Shown: positions 52,870-63,500 of the stretch, one piece after another
Numbering within the stretch: the stretch's first letter is position 1
Layout of the letters: every line of letters begins with the position of its first letter
Source of the DNA: Chitinophaga eiseniae
Lineage (GTDB): Bacteria > Bacteroidota > Bacteroidia > Chitinophagales > Chitinophagaceae
Direction: 5' to 3'
NCBI RefSeq assembly: GCF_900167135.1
Contig: NZ_FUWZ01000004.1
Location: 186,001 to 250,000 of the forward strand
Length of the DNA stretch: 64,000 nt
Position numbers and translations under genes: made by a program
The notes under the pieces: generated by a model
Databases searched by the model: none
What the model saw: only the letters and a program-made list of their open reading frames with translations
What the model was told of the DNA's origin: nothing

Positions 52870-54756
52870 ATGACCGTTGTGAATAAATATATAAAGCTGT
52901 TATGGGCCACCTTTGGTTTAACTGTCCTTCTTGGCCTGGCATCCTGTACAAAGTTCCTCGACAGGGAACCTCAATCTGTCGTATCGGCAGATAATGCCTT
53001 TAAAACCTTCATCGGTTTCCAGGGGTATACGGAAGAACTCTATCATTGTATACCGGATTTTACCAACGCCTATTGGACAAATTCCTGGAACTGGGGCGAA
53101 GACGAAATCCAATCGACCTCGCGCGATTTTCACTTCATTATAAAAATAGATAACGGTGATTTTTGGGGTTGGCAGTCGCAGTTTGACGGCTGGCAGGCAG
53201 GTTGGATGGACCGGAACAATACCAGCACGAATGACGACCGCTTTGCAAAATCACTGTGGAAGCTGGGCTGGTATGGTATTCGTAAAGCCAACATGGGCCT
53301 CGAAAACCTCCATAATCTCACCGATGCCACCCAGGAAGAAAAAGACCTGATCAAAGGCCAGTTGTTGTTTTTCCGGGGATGGTTTCATTTTATGTTCATT
53401 CAGTATTTCGGTGGCCTGCCTTATATAGATAAAGTACTTCCGGGCGATCAGAAGTTAACACTGCCCCGGCTCAAATACAGTGAATGTGCAGATAGAGCAG
53501 CCGCCGATTTCGCTGAGGCGGCAAAACTATTGCCGGTGAACTGGGATAATACGACCGCCGGTAAAAGGACGCTGGGAAAAAATCAGTTGCGCATTAATAA
53601 GATCATGGCGCTGGGTTACCTGGGCAAAAATTATCTGTGGGCAGGAAGTCCCCTGATGAACTATGTATCTACCGGCAGTAAAACATATAACGCAACCTAT
53701 TGCCGGAAGGCGGCAGAGGCCTTTGGTGAACTATTGCAACGCTGTGAGTCGGGCGACGCGCCTTATAGCCTCGTGGATTTTTCAAAGTATTATACTAATT
53801 TCTATAGCGTGGGCCAGAACTGGTTAATGCCGGGAGGCACGGAGGCTATTTTCCGCGGCCCTTACTACGGCGCCCATGGTTCTACCTATGGCACCGCCAA
53901 ACAGTATGGCTCCGCTTTGCTGACAGGGGAAACCATCACCTTTGCGCCAACTGCCAACTATGTAGACTACTATGGCATGGCTAACGGGCTACCCATTAAA
54001 GACATCACACAGGCAGATCCGGAATCGGGTTACGACCCGGCATACCCCTGGAAGGGCAGGGACCCCCGTTTTTATAATGATATCGTGTTCGACGGTGTGA
54101 AATGTGTGCAAGGCGCCACCACGGATGAAAACAACCGCTATGCGAACCTTTACACCGGTGGCAGTTACCGCGATGTCAGCAGCGCCAGCCGGTCCGGTTA
54201 TTTGCTCCGCAAGTTTGTACCCATGACTGCCAATAGATTTGATAACGGCTGGAGTTATGATAAGGCGCTCAATATCCATCTGCCCTACATGCGCCTGTCA
54301 GACGTGTATCTGATGTATGCAGAAGCGGCAGCTGAAGGGTATGGTTCTGCCGCGGGAAAGTCCGGAACTTATAACAAAACGGCATTAGACGCCATCAATA
54401 CGATCCGCGACAGGGCGGGAGCAGGACATGTGGCTGTACGCTTTACCGCCACGCTGGACGAATTTATGAGCGAAGTCCGGCGCGAACGGGCAGTGGAACT
54501 CTCATTTGAAGGCCATCGCTTTAATGATCTGAGAAGATGGCTGTTGCTGATACAGCGACCGTATACCCTGAAAAAATCAGTGAATTTTGATCGGTCGCCA
54601 ACATTCAGTACGGCCGATCCGAGGAATAATAAGGTGCTCAACTTACGTGAAGCCGTGATCCTGGAGCGGAGGTATTCAGAGAAACACTATTGGCTGCCGC
54701 TGAAAAATGCCGATGTAAATATGTATCTGGAGTTTCAACAAAACCCCGGTTGGTAA
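52870..54756 (+). CDS. SusD-family xylan-binding lipoprotein (XusB-like)
   Basis: A 628-residue SusD protein, longer than the other SusD proteins in the window. The lipobox ends at Cys26 (GLASCTKFLDREPQS). Landmarks are KGQLLFFRGWFHFMFIQYFGGLPYID (about 155), LPYMRLSDVYLMYAEAAAEGYG (about 475), RRERAVELSFEGHRFNDLRRW (about 538) and the end YLEFQQNPGW. The final WLPLKNADVN replaces the usual PIPQ element. It starts 3 bases after the SusC stop and should cap that importer. The xylan ligand is inferred from neighbouring GH11, GH43 and CE1 genes. Confidence 0.93.
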   Translation: MTVVNKYIKLLWATFGLTVLLGLASCTKFLDREPQSVVSADNAFKTFIGFQGYTEELYHCIPDFTNAYWTNSWNWGEDEIQSTSRDFHFIIKIDNGDFWGWQSQFDGWQAGWMDRNNTSTNDDRFAKSLWKLGWYGIRKANMGLENLHNLTDATQEEKDLIKGQLLFFRGWFHFMFIQYFGGLPYIDKVLPGDQKLTLPRLKYSECADRAAADFAEAAKLLPVNWDNTTAGKRTLGKNQLRINKIMALGYLGKNYLWAGSPLMNYVSTGSKTYNATYCRKAAEAFGELLQRCESGDAPYSLVDFSKYYTNFYSVGQNWLMPGGTEAIFRGPYYGAHGSTYGTAKQYGSALLTGETITFAPTANYVDYYGMANGLPIKDITQADPESGYDPAYPWKGRDPRFYNDIVFDGVKCVQGATTDENNRYANLYTGGSYRDVSSASRSGYLLRKFVPMTANRFDNGWSYDKALNIHLPYMRLSDVYLMYAEAAAEGYGSAAGKSGTYNKTALDAINTIRDRAGAGHVAVRFTATLDEFMSEVRRERAVELSFEGHRFNDLRRWLLLIQRPYTLKKSVNFDRSPTFSTADPRNNKVLNLREAVILERRYSEKHYWLPLKNADVNMYLEFQQNPGW

Positions 54757-54802
54757 AATGCGCAGCTCCTGCTTGTATCGTTTCCGCTAATTACAAAAAT
54801 TC

Positions 54803-57622
54803 ATGTACCAGATGAAAGCATTCATAACCGCTATTGTATTGACAGGCCTCGTGCAGCTGGCACAGGCACAGGATACTACAGGCACCGTTATCTCAAATGT
54901 TCCTGACAGCAATACTGCGCAGGCAGCATTCCGCAGCGTGAATAGAAATGAACTGCCAGGTGGTATTTCAGTGGTGGACGTAGCATCACAAATGACACAA
55001 AACTATATGAACTACAGCCTCGAAAATATGGAGTGCTGGGCCAATGGGTTTAATGGCAATAGTATGTGGGGGATGGGAACTTACCTGCTCCTGATCGACG
55101 GAGTGCCCCGCGATGCCACTAATGTATTGCCCGCAGAAATAGACCAGGTTTCTTTTCTCAAAGGGGTAAATGCAGTAGCGTTATATGGCAGCCGGGCCGC
55201 GAAAGGCGTGATATATATTACTACCAAAAGAGGAAAACCCGGTAATCAGCGGATAGCTGTGAGAGCAAATGGGGGAATCACGGTCCCTAAAGGATACCCC
55301 GAATACCTGGGATCAGCCGAGTATATGACGCTCTACAATGAAGCACGCCGCAATGACGGGCTTGCAGACCTGTATACCCCTGAAACTATTGACGGATATG
55401 CCTCCGGCAAAAATAAATACAGGTACCCCGACGTAGATTATTATTCAGATGAATACCTCAGAAAGTTCTTTAGCCGTTACGATGTAACGGCGGAGATATC
55501 CGGTGGAAATAATAAGGCCCGCTATTATACCAATATCGGTTATCAGACTTCCGGATCGTTGCTTAATTTTGGGGAGGCTCGCCAAAATGGAAAATCGGAC
55601 CGCCTCAATCTGCGCGGTAACGTAAACGTCGACCTGAATGATTATATTTCCTGTAACATAGATGCCGGCGCCATCTTTTATACCGGAAGAGGCGTAAATA
55701 CCGATTATTGGAGCAGTGCGGCCACCTTGCGCCCTTATCGTTTTGCGCCGCTTATTCCCATAGACATGCTACGGCAGGATGATGAGGCATCCAATGTACT
55801 GGTGAAAAACAGTAACCATATTATTGACGGGAAGTATTTGCTGGGCGGCACGCAGCTGGACCAGACCAACCCTTTTGCCGCTATCTATGCCGGTGGCAAC
55901 AATCGGTATATAAGCCGGCAATTCCTGTTTAATACCGGTGTGAATGCAGACCTCAGGAATTTGCTGAAAGGTCTTTCCTTCCACGCTACATTTGCCGTGG
56001 ATTATAATACCTCCTATAACCTTGCCTATAATAATAGTTACGCCGTATATGCGCCAGCGTGGAACAGGTCTTCCGGTATGGATGTCATCAGCAGCCTTAC
56101 CCAATATGGACAGGATGCGACGTCCGGCGTACAGAACGTGAGCAACAGCTGGTACCGTCAAACTATCGCTGCCACGGGTCAGTTCAATTATCTGAATACT
56201 ATCGGCGGTAAGCATCATCTCTCTGCTGTTTTGCTGGTAAATGGTTTTCAGCAGTCCGAATCTGCCGTTTATCACCGCACCAGTAATGCTAACCTGGGTT
56301 TGCAACTGGGCTATGATTTCAACAATACCTATTACGTTGATATGAGCAGTGCTATGGTCCATAGTGCGAAACTGCCGGAAGGAAACCGGAGTGCTTTTTC
56401 CCCGACCGTGTCGCTCGGCTGGCGAATCAGTAATGCACCCTTCCTGCGGAGCATATCAGTGATCGATAATCTTCGTTTGACTGCTTCCGCAGGGGTGTTG
56501 CACACTGACCTGGATATTTTATCCTACTATCTGTACCAGGGGGCCTATACAACCCAGGGGAGCTGGTTTGGCTGGAAAGACGGTACCGGTGTGCAGGCCA
56601 CCGAGTCGCGCCGGGGAGCTAACCCTGATCTGCGTTTCCCTAAGAGAGAAGAATTCAGCATCGGCCTGGATGGTTCTTTCTTTCATCAGTTAATAAAACT
56701 GAACGGTAATTTTTTTATCAATAAAATCACCGGCAACATTATACAGCCGGATGTACTTTATCCTTCCTACTTTGCCACCGGGTTCCCGTTATCCTCTTTC
56801 ATACCCTATATCAATTATAATGATGATAAGCGGGTGGGCTTTGACTTCAACCTCAGTTTCCATAATAAGTTGAGGGAGGTCAGTTATTCCATTGGCCTGG
56901 TAGGCAGTTATTACAAAAGTATAGCCACGAAACGCGCAGAATTATATGCTGACGATTATCAGCGCCGCCAGGGAAAACCGCTGGATGCTATATGGGGATT
57001 AAAAAACCTGGGGTTTTTCCGTGATGAGAATGATATTAAAAATTCTCCTGCCCAGGCTTTTGGCCAGGTAAAACCGGGTGATATCAAATATAAAGACCAA
57101 AATGGGGACGGCGTCATTGATGCCCGTGATGAAGTGTACCTGGGCCGTGCCGGCTGGTCTGGTTCTCCGCTTACGCTGGGCATAAATCTGGGCGCCAGGT
57201 GGAGGAATTTCTCCTTTATGGCACTGGGTGTGGGCCGCTTTGGTGCATACAGTATGAAGAATAATTCCTGGTTTTGGGTTGCAGGAGAAAACAAATATTC
57301 TGCTATCGTAAGAGACCGATGGACACCGGAGACCCCGGAATCCGCCAAATATCCCCGTCTGACTACGCTCTCCAGCGACAATAATTTCCGTAATTCAGAT
57401 TTCTGGTTGTATAAAACCAATCGCATAGGCCTGGAGAAAGTACAGATTTCTTATGATATGAGCGGTTTGCTGGGTAAGAAGAAAGTGGTAAAGGAAATGG
57501 GAGTATACGTCAGTGCTTTTAACCTGTTAACGATATCGGCAGAACGAAAAGTGCTCGAAATGAATGTAGGCAGCGCTCCGCAGACACGCCTGTATAATCT
57601 GGGTATAAAGGGTTCCTTTTAA
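54803..57622 (+). CDS. second SusC-type transporter lacking the carboxypeptidase-D domain (XusC-like)
   Basis: A 939-residue TonB-dependent importer (936 if the ATG at 54812 is used). The signal peptide (FITAIVLTGLVQLAQAQ) leads to only about 70 residues before the plug core. There is no carboxypeptidase-D sandwich, no STN, no recognisable VVVVGYG linker, and a shortened plug. The second half of the plug is normal (YLLLIDGVPRDATNVLPAEIDQVSFLKGVNAVALYGSRAAKGVIYITTKRG). The barrel is complete and ends in NLGIKGSF. The gap in the usual layout appears to be original, since the frame is clean. It pairs with the SusD gene 31 bases downstream. Confidence 0.9.
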   Translation: MYQMKAFITAIVLTGLVQLAQAQDTTGTVISNVPDSNTAQAAFRSVNRNELPGGISVVDVASQMTQNYMNYSLENMECWANGFNGNSMWGMGTYLLLIDGVPRDATNVLPAEIDQVSFLKGVNAVALYGSRAAKGVIYITTKRGKPGNQRIAVRANGGITVPKGYPEYLGSAEYMTLYNEARRNDGLADLYTPETIDGYASGKNKYRYPDVDYYSDEYLRKFFSRYDVTAEISGGNNKARYYTNIGYQTSGSLLNFGEARQNGKSDRLNLRGNVNVDLNDYISCNIDAGAIFYTGRGVNTDYWSSAATLRPYRFAPLIPIDMLRQDDEASNVLVKNSNHIIDGKYLLGGTQLDQTNPFAAIYAGGNNRYISRQFLFNTGVNADLRNLLKGLSFHATFAVDYNTSYNLAYNNSYAVYAPAWNRSSGMDVISSLTQYGQDATSGVQNVSNSWYRQTIAATGQFNYLNTIGGKHHLSAVLLVNGFQQSESAVYHRTSNANLGLQLGYDFNNTYYVDMSSAMVHSAKLPEGNRSAFSPTVSLGWRISNAPFLRSISVIDNLRLTASAGVLHTDLDILSYYLYQGAYTTQGSWFGWKDGTGVQATESRRGANPDLRFPKREEFSIGLDGSFFHQLIKLNGNFFINKITGNIIQPDVLYPSYFATGFPLSSFIPYINYNDDKRVGFDFNLSFHNKLREVSYSIGLVGSYYKSIATKRAELYADDYQRRQGKPLDAIWGLKNLGFFRDENDIKNSPAQAFGQVKPGDIKYKDQNGDGVIDARDEVYLGRAGWSGSPLTLGINLGARWRNFSFMALGVGRFGAYSMKNNSWFWVAGENKYSAIVRDRWTPETPESAKYPRLTTLSSDNNFRNSDFWLYKTNRIGLEKVQISYDMSGLLGKKKVVKEMGVYVSAFNLLTISAERKVLEMNVGSAPQTRLYNLGIKGSF

Positions 57623-57653
57623 TCTTTTATTCGCATAATTAAGTTCCCGTTTT

Positions 57654-59423
57654 ATGAAAACAAATATTGTTATTTTGCTGGCCTGTCTATTAATGGTGGC
57701 TGGTTGCAAAGATCTGCTGTTGCCGGAAATTGAAAATATCCGGGACCTGGATTCAAATAAATATCCTCCCAATGACGCTGCACTGCCATTTGGCGTATTG
57801 CTCAACGGCTATAACCGGATACCCACCAATTCCTGGTCATTTAATGATGTAGCCACCGATGACGCGGTGACCAATGACCAGGGTAATGGTTTCCTGAAAA
57901 TAGCGAACGGGCAGTGGACGGCCAATAACAATCCGTTGAGCCAGTGGACCAATGCATATGCGGCTATCCAGTACCTTAACATTGTATTGCGGGACGTGGA
58001 CACAGTACGTTGGGTGTCGGATCCTGTAGTAAGTAAATTATTTGCCATGCGGATAAAAGGGGAGGCCGCCGGTTTGCGCGCCCTTTTCTATTATTATCTG
58101 CTGCAGGCCCACGCCGGCGTGTCTGAAAGCGGTATTGTGCTGGGGGTGCCCCTTATTACCGCAGTGCAGGGGCCTAATGCTGATTTCAATACACCCAGGG
58201 CCACTTTTGAAGCTTGTATGAAGCAAATTTACAGTGACCTGTCGATGGCGGATGATTTGCTTCCGCTGGATTACGAAAATATTACAAGTGCCGCATTCAT
58301 TCCTGCTAAGTACGGCACTATTACCAAAGAGCAGTATGACCGCGCTTTTGGCTCCGCTTTCCGGGGATTTTTCACGGGGCGGATAGCAAAGGCTATCCGG
58401 TCAAAGGCCGCATTACTGGCTGCCAGCCCGGCTTTTAATACAGGTAACACTAATAGCTGGGCCGATGCGGCCGACTACGCGGCAGAAGTACTTTATCTGA
58501 AAGGAGGCGTAAGCGCTTTGGCTCCCAATGGCCTTACCTGGTACGCCAATGCCAGTGAAATTGCCGGTCTCGCTGATGGCGCCAACCCCGCTGAAATACT
58601 CTGGAGGAACAATTACGGCGATAACCGCGACCTGGAGCAGGCTAATTATCCACCGGGATTGTTTGGTAACGGACGCATCAATCCAACACAAAACCTGGTA
58701 GACGCTTTCCCTATGGCTAACGGTCTGCCTGTTACCAATGCCGGTAGCGGTTATGATGCAACAAACCCATACGCCAACAGGGACCCGCGGTTGCGCATGT
58801 TCATTTTAGTGAATGGTGGTACCGCCGGCCCGAATAATACAGTCATCAGTACTGCCGCAGACGGTGGTACAAATGATGGGATCAACATAGTGGAAACATC
58901 CACCAGGACCGGTTATTATCTCCGCAAACTATTGCGGCAGGATGTGAACCTGAATCCTAATTCCACCAACAACCAGCGGCACTACAAACCACATATCCGG
59001 TATACAGAAATTTTTCTCAACTACGCAGAGGCGGCCAATGAAGCCTGGGGGCCATTAGGAGCCGGCAGGTATGGATTCTCCGCCTATGACGTGATCAGGG
59101 CAATCCGTAAAAGAGCTGGTGTGGGCACTACCAATGGCGATACCTGGCTCGAAGAAGCAAAAGGCAGTAAAGACCGGATGAGAGACCTGATCAGGAACGA
59201 GCGGAGAATAGAATTGTGCTTTGAAGGGTTTCGCTTTTGGGACCTGCGCCGCTGGAAAGTTAATCTTGGTGAAACAGCCAGGGGGGTGAGCATAAAAAAT
59301 AACGTTCCCGCGGTGATAAATGTGGAGCCCCGGCAGTTCCGGCCTTTCATGGTTTATGGTCCCATACCTTATGGAGAAATACTGAAGTTTGGCGCGCTGG
59401 AACAAAACAAAGGCTGGCGCTAA
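57654..59423 (+). CDS. second SusD-family lipoprotein (XusD-like)
   Basis: A 589-residue SusD protein; the lipobox ends at Cys18 (LLMVAGCKDLLLPE). Landmarks are IKGEAAGLRALFYYYLLQAHAGV (about 130), YKPHIRYTEIFLNYAEAANEAWG (about 442), RNERRIELCFEGFRFWDLRRWK (about 505) and the end IPYGEILKFGALEQNKGW. It follows the domain-reduced SusC by 31 bases and precedes a DUF1735-type lipoprotein gene. Together they form the second half of the tandem transporter block. Binding of xylan oligosaccharides is inferred from context. Confidence 0.93.
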   Translation: MKTNIVILLACLLMVAGCKDLLLPEIENIRDLDSNKYPPNDAALPFGVLLNGYNRIPTNSWSFNDVATDDAVTNDQGNGFLKIANGQWTANNNPLSQWTNAYAAIQYLNIVLRDVDTVRWVSDPVVSKLFAMRIKGEAAGLRALFYYYLLQAHAGVSESGIVLGVPLITAVQGPNADFNTPRATFEACMKQIYSDLSMADDLLPLDYENITSAAFIPAKYGTITKEQYDRAFGSAFRGFFTGRIAKAIRSKAALLAASPAFNTGNTNSWADAADYAAEVLYLKGGVSALAPNGLTWYANASEIAGLADGANPAEILWRNNYGDNRDLEQANYPPGLFGNGRINPTQNLVDAFPMANGLPVTNAGSGYDATNPYANRDPRLRMFILVNGGTAGPNNTVISTAADGGTNDGINIVETSTRTGYYLRKLLRQDVNLNPNSTNNQRHYKPHIRYTEIFLNYAEAANEAWGPLGAGRYGFSAYDVIRAIRKRAGVGTTNGDTWLEEAKGSKDRMRDLIRNERRIELCFEGFRFWDLRRWKVNLGETARGVSIKNNVPAVINVEPRQFRPFMVYGPIPYGEILKFGALEQNKGWR

Positions 59424-59475
59424 TGAAAAGCAGGTCAGGCGATCATTTTTAATTGATTTTTTGAAAACAGCAAAG

Positions 59476-60426
59476 ATGAAAAAGTTTTTAATGCCCGTGA
59501 TATTACTGCTGCTCGCAGCATGTAACAAAAACGTAACGTTTCCCGACTATCCCTATCAAACGGTATACTTCGCTTATCAATACCCTGTACGCACCATTAC
59601 GTTTGGAGAAGATATCTTTAGCACAGAACTGGACAACCAGCGAAAATGTAAAATTATGGCGGCCACAGGGGGTGTTTATTACAGTAAAAACGACGTGAGC
59701 ATCGGTATTGCAGTAGATAATTCCCTGTTGGGAAACGGGTTGCTGTTTGGCGCCGGAAAAGATGAAATTCTGCCAATGCCCGCCAAGTATTATTCACTGG
59801 CAGACAACAAAATTATAATCCCCAGGGGGAGTCTGGCCGGTGGCGTGGAAGTGCAGTTGGCCGACACCTTTTTTAATGATCCAAAGGCAATTAAGAATAC
59901 CTATGTTATTCCGTTACGTATAACCGGTAAGTCGGGCGCAGATTCTGTCCTGAGCGGCAAGGATTTTATCCTGTATGCCGTCAAATACGTGAATACCTGG
60001 CATGGTAACTACTTGCGCAGGGGGAAAGATGTAGTGTCAGGAAGCGTACATCAAACCATCATACGGCATAGGGAGTATGTGGAGAAAGATGAGGTAAATA
60101 TGCTAAGTACGAGGTCCATGAAAGAACTGGAGTTTCCGGTAGTATACAAAGACAAAGACGGCAATAACATCAACTGTACGTTGCTGCTCACCTTTCATGA
60201 TGGCGGAAAATGTACAGTTTCTTCAGCAACTGTCAATATCAGTGCTGCCGGGGATGGACAATTTGTAAAGAGGGGAGAGAAAAACAGCTGGGGAAACAAA
60301 GATCGTGATGCGCTTTACCTCACATACCGGGTTACCCTGCCCGGCATGCAGGTGTCTTCATCGGACACGCTGGTACTCAGGGACCGGTCTGTCACCATGG
60401 AGACATTTACGCCTGTGAGTAAATAA
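59476..60426 (+). CDS. SusE/SGBP-like lipoprotein, DUF1735-DUF5627 type (XusE-like)
   Basis: A 316-residue surface lipoprotein; the start at 59476 gives MKKFLMPVILLLLAAC with the lipidated Cys16. The N-terminal region (VTFPDYPYQTVYFAYQYPVRTITFGEDIF) and the PRGSLAGGVEVQLADTFFNDP, NTYVIPLRITG run fit DUF1735/BT_3987-type domains. The second half (YVNTWHGNYLRRGKD, YRVTLPGMQVSSSDTLVLRDR) fits the DUF5627 partner domain. Such proteins sit beside SusD as surface glycan-binding proteins. Its place after two SusCD pairs matches XusE. It is the last gene of the operon and is followed by a terminator. Confidence 0.82.
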   Translation: MKKFLMPVILLLLAACNKNVTFPDYPYQTVYFAYQYPVRTITFGEDIFSTELDNQRKCKIMAATGGVYYSKNDVSIGIAVDNSLLGNGLLFGAGKDEILPMPAKYYSLADNKIIIPRGSLAGGVEVQLADTFFNDPKAIKNTYVIPLRITGKSGADSVLSGKDFILYAVKYVNTWHGNYLRRGKDVVSGSVHQTIIRHREYVEKDEVNMLSTRSMKELEFPVVYKDKDGNNINCTLLLTFHDGGKCTVSSATVNISAAGDGQFVKRGEKNSWGNKDRDALYLTYRVTLPGMQVSSSDTLVLRDRSVTMETFTPVSK

Positions 60427-60463
60427 TTTTTCATTTCGCCTGTCCGCATTGACGCCAATGCCC

Positions 60464-60498
60464 CAAAACAGCCCCATGGTAAGCAGGGGCTTGTTTTT
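60464..60498 (+). terminator. terminator of the xylan transporter operon
   Basis: A stem formed by ACAGCCCC and GGGGCTTGT (one mismatch), with a 10-base loop and a GTTTTT tail, lies 40 bases after the last operon gene and just before the convergent regulator stop. Confidence 0.6.
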
Positions 60499-60507
60499 AC
60501 CGTATCA

Positions 60508-63500
60508 TTACTCAAGAGCTTCATCTCTTTGCATCTTTGCCATAAATTCGGAAGGCAACAGATTGTATTTTGCCTTGAATGATTTGGCGAAATAGTTAGG
60601 CGTGGAAAAGCCTACCTGGTAGGCAATTTCAGCAATGGTCAGATCACTTTTTTTCATCAGCATGGCTGCTTTTTCCAGCCGGTAAGACCGGATATATTCT
60701 ACCGGGGTCTGACCGGTTAGATCCAATAATTTATTGTATAGCGAACTCCGGCTCATTCCTAATTCTTTGCTCAGGCTCTCCACCGAAAGTTGGGAATCTG
60801 TCAGGTTTTCTTCCAGGTGGGCCGCGATACGCACCATGAGCTTTTCTTCCGCCGATACCTTCTCAATTTCAGGCGATAGTAATTTTATTTGTTTAGTATA
60901 CGTTTTTTTCAGGGTGTAGTTAAGATGCAGGAGGTTTCTGATCTTGGCATGGAGTATTTCGAAGTTAAATGGTTTGGTGATATAGTCATTGGCGCCTGTT
61001 GCCAGTCCTGCGATCTGTTGGACCTCATGGGTGAGTGCGGTGAGCAATATGACGGGGATATGATTGGTTCTTTTATCCGACTTTAACTTCTGCAATAAGC
61101 TGATACCATCCATTTGCGGCATGGTGATATCGCTGACAATCAGATGCGGATGCTGTAACAAGGCTTTTTGCCAGCCGTCTTTTCCATTATTGGCTTCTAT
61201 TATTTTGTAGCTCCTGCAAAGGTTATCTTTAAGATAGAACCTGAAATCGTCATTGTCTTCCACGATGAGCACAACAGACTTTTCCTGGTTATCCGGCGAT
61301 TCCTCGCTGGCCTCTGATGTGGCTGCTTCCTGTTCCTGCAGCATTACTTCAGGAACGGATACCTCAGATGGCTCCTGTTTTACCGGACTTTCTGCCGCAG
61401 CCTTTAATGGTAGTTCTATGATAAAAGTTGCGCCCTGTCCCGGTTCGCTGTCTACTTCAATTGTACCGCCATGTATTGTTACAAATTCTTTCGTAATAGA
61501 TAAGCCTATACCGATTCCCTGATTTAATATGGAGGAAACGGTATTCGTCTGAAAGAAATGTTCGAAGATCCGGTCTTTTTTATCTTTGGGGATGCCGATG
61601 CCGGTATCTTTTACTGTTATTTGGACCCATTGCCGGCAGGTAACTTCCTCTTTTTTCAACAGCTGTAGCGTTACGGTGACCGCGCCTTTTTCTGAAGTAA
61701 ACTTAAAGGCATTGGAAAGCAAATTGAAAAGAATACGTTCTGTTTTATCATGGTCAAATAGAACATTGAGTACTACCGGGGCACTGATAAAGCTAAATTG
61801 TATGTTTTTCCTTTCAGCAAAATCGCGGAAAGAGTCTGTGACCTCTCTCACAAAAGCTACAAAGTCTCCTGCTGTCGGCTGTAGTTTCAGTTCATGTTCT
61901 TCCATTCTCCTGAAATCCAGTAATTGGTTGACCAGGTTAAGCAACCGCCTGGAGTTTCTTTTGATCATGTTTAGCCTGTCGAGGCGTGGGCCGGCTTTTT
62001 CTCCGCTAATGAGCTGTTCCACGGGGCCCATGATCAGTGAAATGGGCGTCCTGAAATCGTGACTGAGGTTGGTGAGGAATTTAATTTTAAGCCGGTCGAT
62101 GTCCTGCAGTCTTTTTACTTCCATCCTTTCCTGTTCCAGCACAAATTTTTTCCTTATCCGCTTAATCCCTAGGTAACGGCTATATAGCAATAGCAGGCAA
62201 ATGGCACAACCATATAAGACGTATGCATAAATAGTACGCCAAAAAGGCGGGCGGACGTGGATTTTTATTGTGGTGTCCCGGCTGCTCCAGATTCCATCGT
62301 TGTTAGCGGCTTTGACATGGAAGGTATATTCTCCGGGATCAAGGTTCGTATAGGCTGCACTGTTGGCAGTGCCGGTATAGTTCCAGTCTTTATCAAATCC
62401 ATCGAGTTTGTAGGCGTAATGGTTTTCTGTGGGAAGCGTGTAGTTGAGTGCCACAAAACTGAGGACAAAGTTTTGTTTGTAGGCCAGGCGGATGTTGTCG
62501 GCTACAGCGATATGTGCTGTGATGGGGCCATCCTCATCAGGAAGTATCGATTTGTTGGACACCTTTAAATCCGTGAGCAGCACACGCGGAGCATGTTTAT
62601 TGAGGGTAAGATCAGAGGGCGTAAAGTAATTAATGCCCTCCAGCCCGCCGAACATCAGGTCTCCGTCAGACAAGCGTATCCCGGAGTTATGAACGAAGTT
62701 GTTATTTTGGACGCCGTTATAGCGCGTATAGTTTCTGAACTTTCTGGATTCAACATGAAAACTGCTGATGCCCATATTGGTACTTAGCCAGATGATACCA
62801 CTGTTATCTTCCAGGATTTTATAAATAGTCACGTTTTGCAGGCCGTCTTTTTCGGAGAAATTGACAAACCGCTGTTGTGTTTTATCAAAAAAACTCAGGC
62901 CGCCAAAAGTGCCTGCCCACATACGGCCTTTACTGTCGCAAAGCAATGTTTGCACTTTATCACTGGGCAACAGGCTGTTGCTCTGGGTATAGATCTTCCA
63001 CTGACCGGTACCCGGATGATAAACGCCGACGCCGCCTCCATGGGTGCCAATCCAGATATTGCCTGCTGTATCTTCCTCAATAGCCCTGATATATCCGTTA
63101 AACGGCAGCTTTTTCTCGTTGGGCTTTGCGGGGTCCGGATGAGGTGTATGCCTGGTAACAATCTGCTCATTTTTGAGGACGTTCAGCCCTTCTCCGTTGG
63201 TGCCAACCCAAACGTAGCCTTTACTGTCTTCCTTTATGCAAAAAATATCATTGGCGCCGGGATGCTCTCTCCCTGCAACTTTTGTAAGGTATTTATAGCT
63301 GCGGGTAACACCGTTTATGATGAGCAAACCCAATGCATAAGTGCCTATGTATAATTTTTTGTCGTGGGTGTACTGGAGTGCCATAATGGCCACTTTATTG
63401 CCCGTTACCGGAAGCGGGATGTCAATGGGATGGACTTTCCCCGTTTGGCGGTTGAATTCAAACATACCTCCGCCATCAGTGGCCACAAAAACGTTGCCTT

